Of a DNA stretch of 64,000 nucleotides, positions 9,403 through 19,343 are shown piece by piece. The position numbers and the translations under genes are program-made. How positions within the stretch are numbered: the stretch's first letter is position 1; each line of letters starts with the position of its first letter. The notes below the pieces were generated by a model. The model made no database searches and was not told the DNA's origin. It worked only from the letters and a program-made list of their open reading frames with translations. Source of the stretch: Caulobacter sp. (GTDB lineage: Bacteria; Pseudomonadota; Alphaproteobacteria; Caulobacterales; Caulobacteraceae); assembly GCA_021741355.1 (NCBI GenBank), contig JAIOXZ010000019.1:1-64000 (forward strand), written 5' to 3'.

Positions 9403-11775
9403 CTATTCCCTCGTCTTCAGGACAGCCACCAGGTCAAGCGCCCAGACCCGGCGACCGACCAGCAGCGCGGCCAGCCCCACCGCGGCCAGATAGGCGGTCA
9501 GGGAGACGGCGTAGCTGCCCGGCGTCAGGATGAGCGGAAGCCGCAGTTCCTCGCGCGAAAAGGCGGCCACAAGGGATCTGGCCAGACCGTAGCCGCCCAG
9601 CAGTCCGAGCGGGATCGCAACGATCGCCAGCAGAAGCACCTCGCCCAGCAGGATATAGGCGCATTCCCGGCGCTCGAATCCGAGCACGCGCAAGGTTGCC
9701 AGATCGCGTGCACGCTCCGAGAGCGCGATGCGGCTGGTGTTGTAGGCGACGCCGAAGGCGATCGCCGCCGCGAAGCCCACATAGAAGGTCAGCGACACCC
9801 GCAGCGCCTCGATCATCACCTTTCGCCAGTTGGCGACCGTATCGTCACGGGATGTCGCGGCGACGATCAGGGGAATGCGCTCAATGGCCCGGTAGAATCC
9901 CGCGCGGGCGTCCGGCTTCACCAGGAGCTGGGCGCCGCTGACCCGGTCGCCGTCGGCCATCAGCCGGTTGAGCTCGTCCAGCGCCATGTAGGCGGCGTAG
10001 CCGCTGTAGTCCTCGGCCAGCGCGGTGACCGGCAGGTCTGTGGACGGCGCGCGTCCATCGACGATGTCGAGGCTGACCCTATCGCCCGGGACCGTCCCCA
10101 GACGGGCGGCGAGGGCTTCACTGAGAATGACCCCGCGCCCCTGAAAGGGGATCGGGCGGCCCTGGCCGTCGAGCGCACGCTGCAATTGCGCGTCGCGTTC
10201 GAGACCGGTGAGCCTGGTTCGCGCCTCGCGGCCCTTCGCCCTGATCTGCACGCCGACCACGCGGACCGGCTCTGCGGCGAACACGCCGGGCAGCCGGAGC
10301 ACCTCGGAAATGGCGTGGGATGCGCGCACTTCGCCGAAGCCAACCGCGTCGCTCCAGCGCTGGGCGCGGTAGTAGGCCTGGTCGATCAGGTAATCGAGGC
10401 TGCCGAAGACGAACTGCGTGCCGAGCAGCAGCGAAAGGCTGGCCGCGAGGCCGAGGGTCGTAAGACCCGCGCGCAGCGGAAACCGCTCGAGATTGCGTAC
10501 GATCATGCGGCTTGACTGATCGATGGTCTTGCCAGGAACCAGGCGGTCCAGCAGGCCCTGGCGGTAGGACGCTGGCCGCGGCGGCTGCATGGCGACGGCG
10601 GGCGAAAGGCGCACCGCCCTGCGCACGGCCAGCAAGGACCCCGCGAGCGCCGCCCCCACCGAGGCCACCGAGGCCACGGCGAAGCCCGGCCAGTGGAAGG
10701 CCGGGTCCAGCACCGGAAAGCGGAAATACTCCCGGTACTGTTCCATCACCGCCGCACCCAGCCAGCCGCCGGCGAGGCCGCCGCCGACCGCGCCCAGCAG
10801 CCCGATGGCGCCGGCCAGCCGAAGGTAGGGCGAGGCCGCCTCGAGATCGCCATAGCCGAACGCCTTGAGCAGTCCGATCTGCTCCCGCTCGGCATCGACC
10901 AGCCGGCCGACCACCAGATGCACCAGGGCGGCGGCGACGATCAGGAACACCGGCGGCAGGACGGCGCCCATGATCGAGAGCTCCCTCAGCTCAGCCGTCA
11001 GGAAGGCGTGGGAAACCTGGTCCTTCCGCGCGTAGGACAGCCGGCCGCCGTAGGGCGCGAGAATGCGGTCGACGGCCTGCAGCACGGCCGGGACCGAAGC
11101 GCCGGCGGCGAGGTCGAGCGAGACGGTGTTGAACCCGCCGCCCAGGCCCGCCGCCCGTTCCACCGCGGCCCTCGGCGCCCAGAAGACGCCCTGGTGAGCG
11201 TCATCGGGCATGAACGATTCCGGACTGGGCGTGAACACGTATTCGGCCGGCAACGCCGCGCCCACGATCCTGAACGTAAGGGCCCGGCCGCCGATCACGG
11301 TCGTCAGCTGGTCGCCCAGGGACACGCCGGCGGCGTCCATGAACGTCTTCAGCGCCACCGCCTCGTCCAGGCGCGACGGATCCGGCAGCCGGCCGCGGAT
11401 GAGGACGATCCGGTTCAGGGCGGCCTGCTCGTCGCGCGGCAGGGAGATCACGCGGGCGATCGCCGGGCGGGCGAGGCCGGGGACGCTCATCAGTCCGCTT
11501 TCCGAGATCCGCGCGTCGACCGCCAGCACGCCGTCTATGCGGGCAAGATCTTCGACCCTCGAAAGCGGCCCGCTCCGCGCCGCAGCGAACACATCGGCGA
11601 AGCGGGTCACTTCGTAGAACCTCGCCTGGGCGTCCTCCAGGGCCTTCTGGGCCGAGTAGGCCATGGTGGTCACGGCGACGCCGCACGCGATCAGGAGGGC
11701 GATCGCCAGCACCTGCCACTTCAACCGCAGAAGATCGCGAAGCAGCTTGAGATCGAGCGATCGGAGCGTCACCAC
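9403..11775 (-). CDS. ABC transporter permease (FtsX/MacB-like)
   Basis: 790 aa, duplicated FtsX-like permease domains, located between HlyD and ABC ATPase genes. Confidence 0.87.
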   Translation of the reverse strand: MVTLRSLDLKLLRDLLRLKWQVLAIALLIACGVAVTTMAYSAQKALEDAQARFYEVTRFADVFAAARSGPLSRVEDLARIDGVLAVDARISESGLMSVPGLARPAIARVISLPRDEQAALNRIVLIRGRLPDPSRLDEAVALKTFMDAAGVSLGDQLTTVIGGRALTFRIVGAALPAEYVFTPSPESFMPDDAHQGVFWAPRAAVERAAGLGGGFNTVSLDLAAGASVPAVLQAVDRILAPYGGRLSYARKDQVSHAFLTAELRELSIMGAVLPPVFLIVAAALVHLVVGRLVDAEREQIGLLKAFGYGDLEAASPYLRLAGAIGLLGAVGGGLAGGWLGAAVMEQYREYFRFPVLDPAFHWPGFAVASVASVGAALAGSLLAVRRAVRLSPAVAMQPPRPASYRQGLLDRLVPGKTIDQSSRMIVRNLERFPLRAGLTTLGLAASLSLLLGTQFVFGSLDYLIDQAYYRAQRWSDAVGFGEVRASHAISEVLRLPGVFAAEPVRVVGVQIRAKGREARTRLTGLERDAQLQRALDGQGRPIPFQGRGVILSEALAARLGTVPGDRVSLDIVDGRAPSTDLPVTALAEDYSGYAAYMALDELNRLMADGDRVSGAQLLVKPDARAGFYRAIERIPLIVAATSRDDTVANWRKVMIEALRVSLTFYVGFAAAIAFGVAYNTSRIALSERARDLATLRVLGFERRECAYILLGEVLLLAIVAIPLGLLGGYGLARSLVAAFSREELRLPLILTPGSYAVSLTAYLAAVGLAALLVGRRVWALDLVAVLKTRE

Positions 11776-12497
11776 CGCATCTCCCCCGGCGCGCGCTTGA
11801 TCGGGTTCTCGATGATCCGGGTGATGGCCCCGTCGCGGAAATGGATCACGCGGTCGGCGATCGCGCCGATGGCGGCATTGTGGGAGACGATCATCGTCGT
11901 CGCCCCCACCTCGCGCGCGACCTCGACAAGCGCATTCAGCACCTGCACGCCGCTCTCACTGTCCAGCGAACCCGTCGGCTCGTCACAGAGGAGAATCTCG
12001 GGCCGTTTGGCGATGGCGCGAGCCACCGCCACCCGCTGCTGCTGGCCGCCCGAAAGCTGGGCGGGAAAGTGGTCCAGGCGGTCGGACAGGCCGACCATGC
12101 CCAGAGCGGCCTCCGGCGCCATGGGCGCGCGGGAGACTTCCGTGATCAGGGCGACGTTCTCCCGGGCGGTCAGGCTGGGCACGAGGTTGAAGAACTGGAA
12201 GATGAAGCCGACGAATGCGCGACGGTAGGCCGTCAGTTCCCGCTCGGTCTTGCCGGTCAACGCCTCTCCATGGAAGGTCACCGTACCGGCGCTCGCCCGG
12301 TCGAGGCCGCCCAGAATGTTGAGCAGGGTCGACTTGCCGGAGCCCGAAGGGCCGAGAAGCACCAGGGTCTCGCCGCGCCGCACGTCGAGATCGACGCCCC
12401 GCAGAGCGTGTACCTCGCCGGCTCCGGTCACGTAGACCTTCGTCAGCCCCCGAACGCTGAAAGCGATGTCCCCCGGGGTTGAGGCCGTTCGCGGCAC
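11769..12497 (-). CDS. ABC transporter ATP-binding protein
   Basis: Walker A GPSGSGKST, signature LSGGQQQRVAVARAI, Walker B LLCDEPTGSLD. GTG at 12497 preferred because the longer ORF start (12599) would place an FNR-type dyad inside the CDS. Confidence 0.9.
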   Translation of the reverse strand: MPRTASTPGDIAFSVRGLTKVYVTGAGEVHALRGVDLDVRRGETLVLLGPSGSGKSTLLNILGGLDRASAGTVTFHGEALTGKTERELTAYRRAFVGFIFQFFNLVPSLTARENVALITEVSRAPMAPEAALGMVGLSDRLDHFPAQLSGGQQQRVAVARAIAKRPEILLCDEPTGSLDSESGVQVLNALVEVAREVGATTMIVSHNAAIGAIADRVIHFRDGAITRIIENPIKRAPGEMRW

Positions 12498-12557
12498 CTG
12501 GGCGCTCCAGCGTTCATCTGCGGCTGTTCTTCTGGCCGCTCCCGGCGCGGGCCAGCC

Positions 12558-12571
12558 TTGATCGTTGTCAA
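12558..12571. promoter_or_regulatory. FNR/Dnr-type box TTGATCGTTGTCAA
   Basis: TTGAT-N4-GTCAA, about 67 bp (centre) upstream of the proposed ABC ATPase start. Confidence 0.6.
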
Positions 12572-12636
12572 AGGCGCGAGGGACGTCGCCTACAGGCACT
12601 CGCCCACCGGCGAGCGCCCAGGACCTGCGAGAGGCG

Positions 12637-14073
12637 TCAGCGGTCCGCGGACGCCAGGGCGGCCAGGAGTTTTGCGTCCCAGCCGTAGGGATCGGGCCTG
12701 AAGACCGCCCGGCCGGCTTCGTCGACAGAGACCGTGTGGTAGAGAACGAACAGCGGCACGGTTGTGTCGAGCCCGACGCGACGGGTGACGCCCGTGGCGA
12801 TCACCCGGTCGACGACCGCCGCGGTCCAGCCCTGGGGCGCCAGAAGGTCGGCGGCCAGCTCGCGAGGCTTCTCAAGCCTCACGCAACCGTGGCTGAGCGT
12901 GCGGACGCGACGCACGAACAGGGCGCGCGCGGATGTATCGTGAAGGTAGACCCCGAAGGGGCTCGGAAAATCGAACTTCACAAACCCCAGGGCATTGCCG
13001 GGTCCGGGGCGCTGCTGCAGGCCGCCCGGCGTCCGGACATAGCCATTGCGAGCCAGATACCCGGGGTCCCGCGCGGCCCTGGGGAGGATTTCGCCGCGCG
13101 CGATCGACGCCGGGACATTCCACGGCGGATTGAACACGACGGCCTGGATATCGGATGCGAACATCGGCGTCCGGCGCGCGGGCGACCCGACGATCGCACG
13201 CATCTGGAGCACGGGTTGACCCGCAGCGAACCGGACGGCCTCCGCCGCACCGGCATCGATCTCGACCCGGTCGGGCGGCAGGTGGCGGGGCAGCCATCGC
13301 CAGCGCTCCAGATTGGCCTCGATCCGGGCGAGCCGGTCGGCGGCGGAGACGTTGAGCGCCCGGCGCGTCTCCGTTCCAAGAACGCCGTCCTCGTCGAGAT
13401 CATGGCGGCGCTGGAACGTGCGGAGGGCCGTGTCCATGTCACTGTCGAATACGCGGGGCGCTGCGCTCGGCGGCAGGGCGTAACCTTCCGCCAGCAGGCG
13501 GGCGCGGAGCAGTTCAACCTGATCATCCTCGTCCCCGGGCTGCAGCGAGCGACCGCGGGGCAACTCGGCCCAGCCGCCGGCCTGGACGATCGCCTGGTAG
13601 CGCCTCCGCTCCACCCCGAGCGCCCTGTATCCGGCGTGGGTCGGCTCCAGGGACTCCAGCCAGGCCGCCAGGGTTCCGGCCCTTCGGGCCGCGCAGAACT
13701 CGACGGGGACGTCGCGCCGGAGCGGTTCGATCGTCCAGTTGCGGTCGATGCGTGACGGTCGGAGGCGCTGGCCCAGTTGGAGGGCGGCCAGCCGCTCGAC
13801 CTCCGACAGCAGGACGGCGTCCGCGAAAGCGTCCACACCGGCGGCAGGATCGTCAGCGAGCAACGCGCCACCGATCAGCCGGCGCTCGTCCGCGGTGAGC
13901 GGAAGGTCGCCGCAGCCGGTGATCGCGGGCGGCGGTTCCAAAGGCTGGCCGAGGGCGACCTCGACCATCGTCCCGCCAAGCGCCAGAAGCGACAGCACGA
14001 CCATCGCCGCCGCGACGCGTGGCCGTCGGCGCGAGATCGCGGGCGGTCCCATGCCCTTGCCCGGTTCCAACAC
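12637..14073 (-). CDS. L,D-transpeptidase (YcbB/LdtD-like) with peptidoglycan-binding domain
   Basis: TLSHGCVRLEKPRELA catalytic motif; FDSDMDTALRTFQRRHDLDEDGVLGTETRRALN peptidoglycan-binding segment. Confidence 0.9.
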   Translation of the reverse strand: MLEPGKGMGPPAISRRRPRVAAAMVVLSLLALGGTMVEVALGQPLEPPPAITGCGDLPLTADERRLIGGALLADDPAAGVDAFADAVLLSEVERLAALQLGQRLRPSRIDRNWTIEPLRRDVPVEFCAARRAGTLAAWLESLEPTHAGYRALGVERRRYQAIVQAGGWAELPRGRSLQPGDEDDQVELLRARLLAEGYALPPSAAPRVFDSDMDTALRTFQRRHDLDEDGVLGTETRRALNVSAADRLARIEANLERWRWLPRHLPPDRVEIDAGAAEAVRFAAGQPVLQMRAIVGSPARRTPMFASDIQAVVFNPPWNVPASIARGEILPRAARDPGYLARNGYVRTPGGLQQRPGPGNALGFVKFDFPSPFGVYLHDTSARALFVRRVRTLSHGCVRLEKPRELAADLLAPQGWTAAVVDRVIATGVTRRVGLDTTVPLFVLYHTVSVDEAGRAVFRPDPYGWDAKLLAALASADR

Positions 14074-14076
14074 AGC

Positions 14077-14913
14077 CTAGTGGGACAGCAGCAGCGCGGC
14101 GGGCGGCGCCCTGAGCATGTCCCGGCTCACGCCGCCAAGCACCAGTTCCTGGAGGCGCGGCTTGCCATACAGACCCATGACCAGCAGATCGGCGCCGAAA
14201 TCGGCGACCTGACGGCGCAGAATGTCTCCCGCCGAGTCATCCTCACTGCGATCGATGACGAGGTCGGCCTTGCAGCCATGCCGTTCCAGAAGCCGTTGCA
14301 GCATGCCCTCGGGACCGCCCTCGCCTTCCGGTGCGACCACAAGGACGCGCACGGCCCGCGCGGCTTCGATCATCGGCCAGGCGTCTCGCAGGGCCCGGGC
14401 CGACTCCCGGGTTCCCTTCCAGGCGATCAGCACACGTTCACCGACGGGCGCGCCGCTGGTCTGATCGGGAAGCAGCAGAACCGGCCCGCCGCTGGCGAGG
14501 CCGATCTCGGCCGCCGTGATGGTCCGCCACCCGAGACTGGCTGTGAGACTCACGGGCATGACCGTCAGGTCGAACCGGCGCGCGGCGGCCGCCAACGGAT
14601 AGGCGTCATCGCCATCCAGGGTCAGCCAGTCCGACTCCACGCCGGCCTCGCCCGCGGCGCTCTCGAACGTCGCACGCGCTGCTTCGCAGGCTTTGGCGAC
14701 ACCCGCCGTGTGGTCCTTGATCAGACGGTCCAGAATGTCCGTGGCGGTATAGACCATCGCCTCGCCGGCCATGTAGTTGCGCAGGAAATCCGACTTCAGA
14801 AAGGCGCCCGTCAACCGGGAGTCGAGGCGTCTGGCCAGCGTCGCGGCCGTGGCGGCGCGCGCCGCGAAGCCCTTGGAGTCGTCGATCGGCATCAGGATGT
14901 CGCGATAGCTCAT
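14077..14913 (-). CDS. Universal stress protein family
   Basis: MSYRDILMPIDDSKGFAARAATAATLARRLDSRLTGAFL... duplicated UspA-like domain; ADLLVMGLYGKPRLQELVLGGVSRDML. Confidence 0.88.
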   Translation of the reverse strand: MSYRDILMPIDDSKGFAARAATAATLARRLDSRLTGAFLKSDFLRNYMAGEAMVYTATDILDRLIKDHTAGVAKACEAARATFESAAGEAGVESDWLTLDGDDAYPLAAAARRFDLTVMPVSLTASLGWRTITAAEIGLASGGPVLLLPDQTSGAPVGERVLIAWKGTRESARALRDAWPMIEAARAVRVLVVAPEGEGGPEGMLQRLLERHGCKADLVIDRSEDDSAGDILRRQVADFGADLLVMGLYGKPRLQELVLGGVSRDMLRAPPAALLLSH

Positions 14914-14964
14914 GTGGAGTCCTCCATCTGAGAGCCACCCTGACGTTCTCGCGCCCGGGGCACA

Positions 14965-14978
14965 TTGATCGGCGTCAA
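14965..14978. promoter_or_regulatory. FNR/Dnr-type box TTGATCGGCGTCAA
   Basis: TTGAT-N4-GTCAA, centre about 58 bp upstream of the USP start codon. Confidence 0.6.
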
Positions 14979-15062
14979 CCGCCGGCGAGGTGTCTCAACG
15001 GCTGCCGCCGCCCATCCGCCGGCCATCACCTCCCGCCAGGACGACGACCAGGAGACCCGGCG

Positions 15063-15728
15063 TCATTCCGCTCGTCCCCGCCGCGGCCGGCCGCGCATCA
15101 CCTTCGGCGCTGCGCTGCTTCGGCCCGTGGCGTCCGCGACGGTCTCGATCGAGGTTTCCAGATCGCGCAGCAGCCCGTCCTGGATCGAATAGATCCAGCC
15201 ATGGATCGACAGCGCCTGTCCGCGGCCCCACGCGTCACGCACAAAGGGGTTGTCGGCGAGGCTCTCGACCTGCGCCAGCACATTGCGTTCGCAGACCAGG
15301 TTCACCCGGGCGTCGAAGTCCAGGATGCCGTCCAGCTCGGCGGCATCCCGTCGGCAGAGGCAGGCCACCGGCTGCAGCCAGTGATCGATCAGCCCGTGAC
15401 GCTGGCCTGACAGCACCGCCCGAACGCCGCCGCAGCCATAGTGACCGCAGACGATGATGTGCCGCACCTTGAGGATCTCGAGCGCGAACTGGAGCACCGA
15501 CAGGAAATTGGCGTCCTGCGGCGGAGCGAGATTGGCGACATTGCGGTGGACGAAAAGCTCACCCGGATCGAGGCCGACAATCTCGTTGGCCGGTACGCGG
15601 CTGTCGGAACAGCCGACCCACAGATAGTCCGGCCCCTGCTGGCTCGCCAGCCGGCGGAAGTACTCCGGGTCAACTCGCGCGCGGCCCGCCGCCCAGCGCA
15701 GGTTGCGGTCGAAGAGCTCGGCGATCAC
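15063..15728 (-). CDS. Beta-carbonic anhydrase
   Basis: WVGCSDSRVPANEIVGLDPGELFVHRNVANL...VCGHYGCGGVRA; GTG start overlaps hemerythrin gene stop (GTGA). Confidence 0.93.
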   Translation of the reverse strand: MIAELFDRNLRWAAGRARVDPEYFRRLASQQGPDYLWVGCSDSRVPANEIVGLDPGELFVHRNVANLAPPQDANFLSVLQFALEILKVRHIIVCGHYGCGGVRAVLSGQRHGLIDHWLQPVACLCRRDAAELDGILDFDARVNLVCERNVLAQVESLADNPFVRDAWGRGQALSIHGWIYSIQDGLLRDLETSIETVADATGRSSAAPKVMRGRPRRGRAE

Positions 15729-16300
15729 GTGCTGGTCTCCGCCGGCGCCATGCCGCGCCGCGCCGCCAGCCGACGGGCCAGTCCGGCAAGGTCCTCGGCC
15801 GTCAGTCTCTGGCGGGCGATCGGCAGGACCACCGCATTCTCCAGCGCCAGGTGCCGTCGCTCCTGGGTGGCGAAGGCCGCGAGGTCCCGTCGCCCCTCGT
15901 GGGTCGCACCGGGCGCGGCGCGCGTCTCCAGGCAACGCTCGAGATAGGTTCGCACGACCTTGCCGAGCAGACCGTCAGCCTTGTGTTCGGCCGACAGCAC
16001 GCCCAGGACCCCCTCGACCTCGTCTTCGGCGAGGCAGCGGCGACGCAGCAGGGGAAACAGATCCTCTTCCTCGTCTATGATGTGGATTGGAGCCTCGAAC
16101 CGGAGGAAGTCGACCACCTCCGCAATCGGCCCGGGGTCGAAGAAGGTCGTCTTGCTCAACTGGTCAATCAGGCCACAGAGCTGCCGATGCCGGAAGTGCT
16201 CGGCGAAGAAGAAATCCAGAGGGCTCGCCATGAGATAGGACGAGATCGGCTCGATCCCGCCGTCAGCTTCGGGCGGCGGCGAAGCCCTCTCCCGGCTCAC
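15725..16300 (-). CDS. Hemerythrin-domain protein
   Basis: EHFRHRQLCGLIDQLSK...APIHIIDEEEDLFPLL...SAEHKA...ERRHLALENAVVLPIA; GTG start overlaps porin stop. Confidence 0.83.
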   Translation of the reverse strand: MSRERASPPPEADGGIEPISSYLMASPLDFFFAEHFRHRQLCGLIDQLSKTTFFDPGPIAEVVDFLRFEAPIHIIDEEEDLFPLLRRRCLAEDEVEGVLGVLSAEHKADGLLGKVVRTYLERCLETRAAPGATHEGRRDLAAFATQERRHLALENAVVLPIARQRLTAEDLAGLARRLAARRGMAPAETST

Positions 16301-17490
16301 AGCTTCAGCTCAAGCGTCACCCAGACCTTGGTGCGGTCGGCGAAGGCGGGAAGATCGCCGGTGAACCGGGCGGCCTTCACCTCGAACGACAGCCTGGGCG
16401 TCAGGGGCAGGGAGGCCGAGGCATCGAACTCGCTCCCGTAGTCGAGCCCGCCGTCGGCGTCAGAAAAGTCGTGCACCGCCGCCGCCAGCTTCAGCTTGCG
16501 ACTCCCGAGCGGCACGGTCGTCCCCGCCTTCAGGTTGAGATCTGTCAGCCCCCCGGCCGGGGTGGCGAGGAACACGTCCGCCCAGCCGTTGAAGGCGTGC
16601 AGGGTGGCCAGCGGCGTGCCGAACCCGCGCGCGCCGTCGCCGTCGAGCCGCTCCAGCCCCACGGACACATAGCGGGCGTCCTTCTTCAGCCCGGCGGAAA
16701 GGGCCAGGTAGTCGAGGTCGAAATCGACCGGGTTGGCGCCATAGTCGCCCTGCCGGGCGTACTCGACCTCCCAGGTGATCGACGGTCCTGACGCCAGGGG
16801 CCGCGAGCCGGTCAGCCGGGCGCCCCAGGTGGCGCTGGACTGCAGCGGGACGGACTCGAAGTCGAGCAGATAGCCGTAGGCCGTCAGCTGCCCGATCGGG
16901 GTCTTGCTGTCGATCTGGACGACGTTGGAGTCGCTGTCCCATTCGCCCTGCGGACTGTCGTCGCCGAGGATCCGGTGCACGCGGTCGATGTAGATCCAGG
17001 TCAGCGTGGTCGTTGGACTGACCTTGAACGCCACCCGGGCGGCGTCGAAGGTCTGCTCGTTCTGGCGGAAGCCGACGTTGCCGACGAACCGGGCGGCGCC
17101 GAGTACGATCCGCTGTCGCCCGACCACGACGTCGGCCCCGGCGCCCGACCAGGAGATCTGGGCGCGATTGAGCTCGGTGGTCTCCGGATCGAGCACGGTC
17201 GGATAGACGACATGGCCGTTGGTGGTGCTGTTGTAGCGATCCGACAGGGCGGTGACGTTTTCACCCTCGACCAACGCCTTGAAACCGTTCCAGACCGGGG
17301 TCTCGTAGCCCAGCCGCGTGCGCAGGGTCAGACCCTCGGCCTCGTTCGCGAACCCGGCCTGGTCGACGAATTCGTAGCGCAGCCGCGCATCGACGATCCA
17401 GTCGCCCTGCCCTTCGGCGGCGTGGGCGAGGCCGGGCGCCGACAGGGCGGCGACGGCGAGGGGCAGAAGAGCAACGGGATGACGGCGCAT
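16297..17490 (-). CDS. Outer-membrane beta-barrel protein (alginate-export/porin-like)
   Basis: Signal peptide MRRHPVALLPLAVAALSAPGLAHA, then alternating beta-strand pattern (DARLRYEFVDQAGF...LRTRLGYETPVWNGFKALVEGE) ending VWVTLELKL. Confidence 0.8.
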   Translation of the reverse strand: MRRHPVALLPLAVAALSAPGLAHAAEGQGDWIVDARLRYEFVDQAGFANEAEGLTLRTRLGYETPVWNGFKALVEGENVTALSDRYNSTTNGHVVYPTVLDPETTELNRAQISWSGAGADVVVGRQRIVLGAARFVGNVGFRQNEQTFDAARVAFKVSPTTTLTWIYIDRVHRILGDDSPQGEWDSDSNVVQIDSKTPIGQLTAYGYLLDFESVPLQSSATWGARLTGSRPLASGPSITWEVEYARQGDYGANPVDFDLDYLALSAGLKKDARYVSVGLERLDGDGARGFGTPLATLHAFNGWADVFLATPAGGLTDLNLKAGTTVPLGSRKLKLAAAVHDFSDADGGLDYGSEFDASASLPLTPRLSFEVKAARFTGDLPAFADRTKVWVTLELKL

Positions 17491-17495
17491 GGCGG

Positions 17496-18608
17496 TCAGC
17501 GTCTCCGGATGAGGGTGAAGGTCGCCTTGGCGGGAACCAGCCGGGACTTGAGGATCGCGCCAAGCGCCGACAGGGCGGGGTCCTCGGCGCCCTGGGCCGC
17601 GGAAATGACCCGCGTCCAGGCCTCGTCGTCGCCCCCCTGGACAAAATTGGCCACGGCGGCGCGAACCCAGTCGGCCGGGGCGGCGCTGTCGGCTCCCGCT
17701 GCAGCCTCCACCCGCGCCAGCAGATCCGCGTCGGTGGCTGCAAGCCAGGACAGCAGACGCGGCGCGGCGGCCGTGTCGGCGATCATGTCGCCGAGGGTCG
17801 CCCCCTCGGACAGGTCCCCGTCGGCGGAGATCACGAGGCCCACGCCGCGAGACCGCGCGCGAGCCGCCAGATCAGATACATACTGGACCGCGCCGGCGAT
17901 CCAGGCGCGGCTTTCCAGATGCATGCGGATGCGACCGGCGACCTGTTCGAACGGCAGCTGACGGCTATCAATGCGCCGGTCGAGACGCAGGATGTGCCAG
18001 CCGAAGCGGGACCGCACCGGGGCCGACGAAATCTGCCCGGGCAGCAGGACGGTGAAGGCCCGTTCGACCTCCGGCGCCAGGTCGCCCGGCCCCAGTTGAC
18101 CAAGTGAGCCGCCGACGCCGCTCGAGGGACAGGCCGAATAGGCCAGGGCCAGGCCGGCGAACCGCGCGGGCGTCTCCTGCAGCATCTGACCGACAGTTTC
18201 AGCAGCGAGCCGGGCCGCCTCGACCGCGGTCTCACCGTCGCCCTCGATGGCGAACAGGATGTGCGAGGCTTCGTAGAGAACCGGCGTGCGGAAGCGGCCG
18301 GGCGTGGCGTCATAGACGCGGCGGCACTCGGTTTCGGACGGGACTTCGGGGTCAACCTCCTCGGCCAGGACGGCGCGAACGAGGGCTTCCTCGGGTGTCT
18401 CCTCGCGGCCCCGGTCATCGAGTTCAGGCTCGGCGGTCAGACCCAGCTCGGCGGCGCGGTCGAGCAGCAGGGCCCGGACCGCCAGCGCGTGGGCGGCGGC
18501 GGCGCGCACCTCCTCGGGCGACCCGCCCGGATGATTCTGGGATTCCTGGGCGATCAGGCTTTCGGGGATCTGCACGCCGTCGGTGACGAAGTAGCGGGCG
18601 GCGCTCAT
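17496..18608 (-). CDS. PpiC-type (parvulin) peptidyl-prolyl isomerase, NifM-like
   Basis: YEASHILFAIEGDGE...FAGLALAYSACPSSGVGGSLGQLGPGDLAPEVERAFTVLLPGQISSAPVRSRFGWHILRLDRR. Start overlaps narI stop by 4 bp. Confidence 0.88.
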   Translation of the reverse strand: MSAARYFVTDGVQIPESLIAQESQNHPGGSPEEVRAAAAHALAVRALLLDRAAELGLTAEPELDDRGREETPEEALVRAVLAEEVDPEVPSETECRRVYDATPGRFRTPVLYEASHILFAIEGDGETAVEAARLAAETVGQMLQETPARFAGLALAYSACPSSGVGGSLGQLGPGDLAPEVERAFTVLLPGQISSAPVRSRFGWHILRLDRRIDSRQLPFEQVAGRIRMHLESRAWIAGAVQYVSDLAARARSRGVGLVISADGDLSEGATLGDMIADTAAAPRLLSWLAATDADLLARVEAAAGADSAAPADWVRAAVANFVQGGDDEAWTRVISAAQGAEDPALSALGAILKSRLVPAKATFTLIRRR

Positions 18609-19333
18609 GACCTGCCTCCCGTACGGCGGGCGGCGCCCCGGCGCGGCGGCATGGCGCCGCGGGTCCGCACCAGCTGCCACCCGCGGCGGTTCAGATACCA
18701 GACCGGCGCCGACAGCATGTGCACCAGCCGGGTGAAGGGGAACACCAGCAGGATCGTCAGACCCAGCACGATGTGGATCTTGAACACCCAGTGCACCTCG
18801 GTCAGCAGATCGGAGGCGCCGGGCCGCAGGGTGAAGATGCCCTGGGCCCAGCCCATGAACTTGACCATCTCGTGCCCGTCCATGTGCTTGAGGGACTGGG
18901 GAATGGTCGACAGGCCAAGCAGCAGCTGGACCATCAGCATGATCAGGATGGCGCTGTCGCCGAAGCTGGAGGTGGCGCGGATGCGCGGATCGAACAGCCG
19001 GCGGTGCAGCAGCATCGCCCCGCCGACCAGGCACAGGGCTCCTGCCCCGCCGCCGGCGACGATGGCCAGCAGCTGCTTGGCCGAGTGCGGCACGCCCAGG
19101 AAGTCCCAAACCGCGATCGGCGTGAGCAGCCCCACGAAGTGGCCCGCGAAAATGGCCAGCACGCCGACATGGAACAGCACCGAGCCCATGACCAGCTGGC
19201 GCCGCCGCAGCAGCTGCGAGGAGCCCGTGCGCCAGGTGTATTGCTCGCGGTCAAAGCGCAGCACCGATCCGATCACCAGCACCGACAGGGCGACGTACGG
19301 ATAGATGCCGAACAGGATGTGATTGAGGTTCAT
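18605..19333 (-). CDS. narI: Respiratory nitrate reductase subunit gamma
   Basis: MNLNHILFGIYPYVALSVLVIGSVLRFDREQYTWRTGSSQLL, downstream of narJ. Confidence 0.95.
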   Translation of the reverse strand: MNLNHILFGIYPYVALSVLVIGSVLRFDREQYTWRTGSSQLLRRRQLVMGSVLFHVGVLAIFAGHFVGLLTPIAVWDFLGVPHSAKQLLAIVAGGGAGALCLVGGAMLLHRRLFDPRIRATSSFGDSAILIMLMVQLLLGLSTIPQSLKHMDGHEMVKFMGWAQGIFTLRPGASDLLTEVHWVFKIHIVLGLTILLVFPFTRLVHMLSAPVWYLNRRGWQLVRTRGAMPPRRGAARRTGGRS

Positions 19334-19343
19334 CGTCAGCTCC

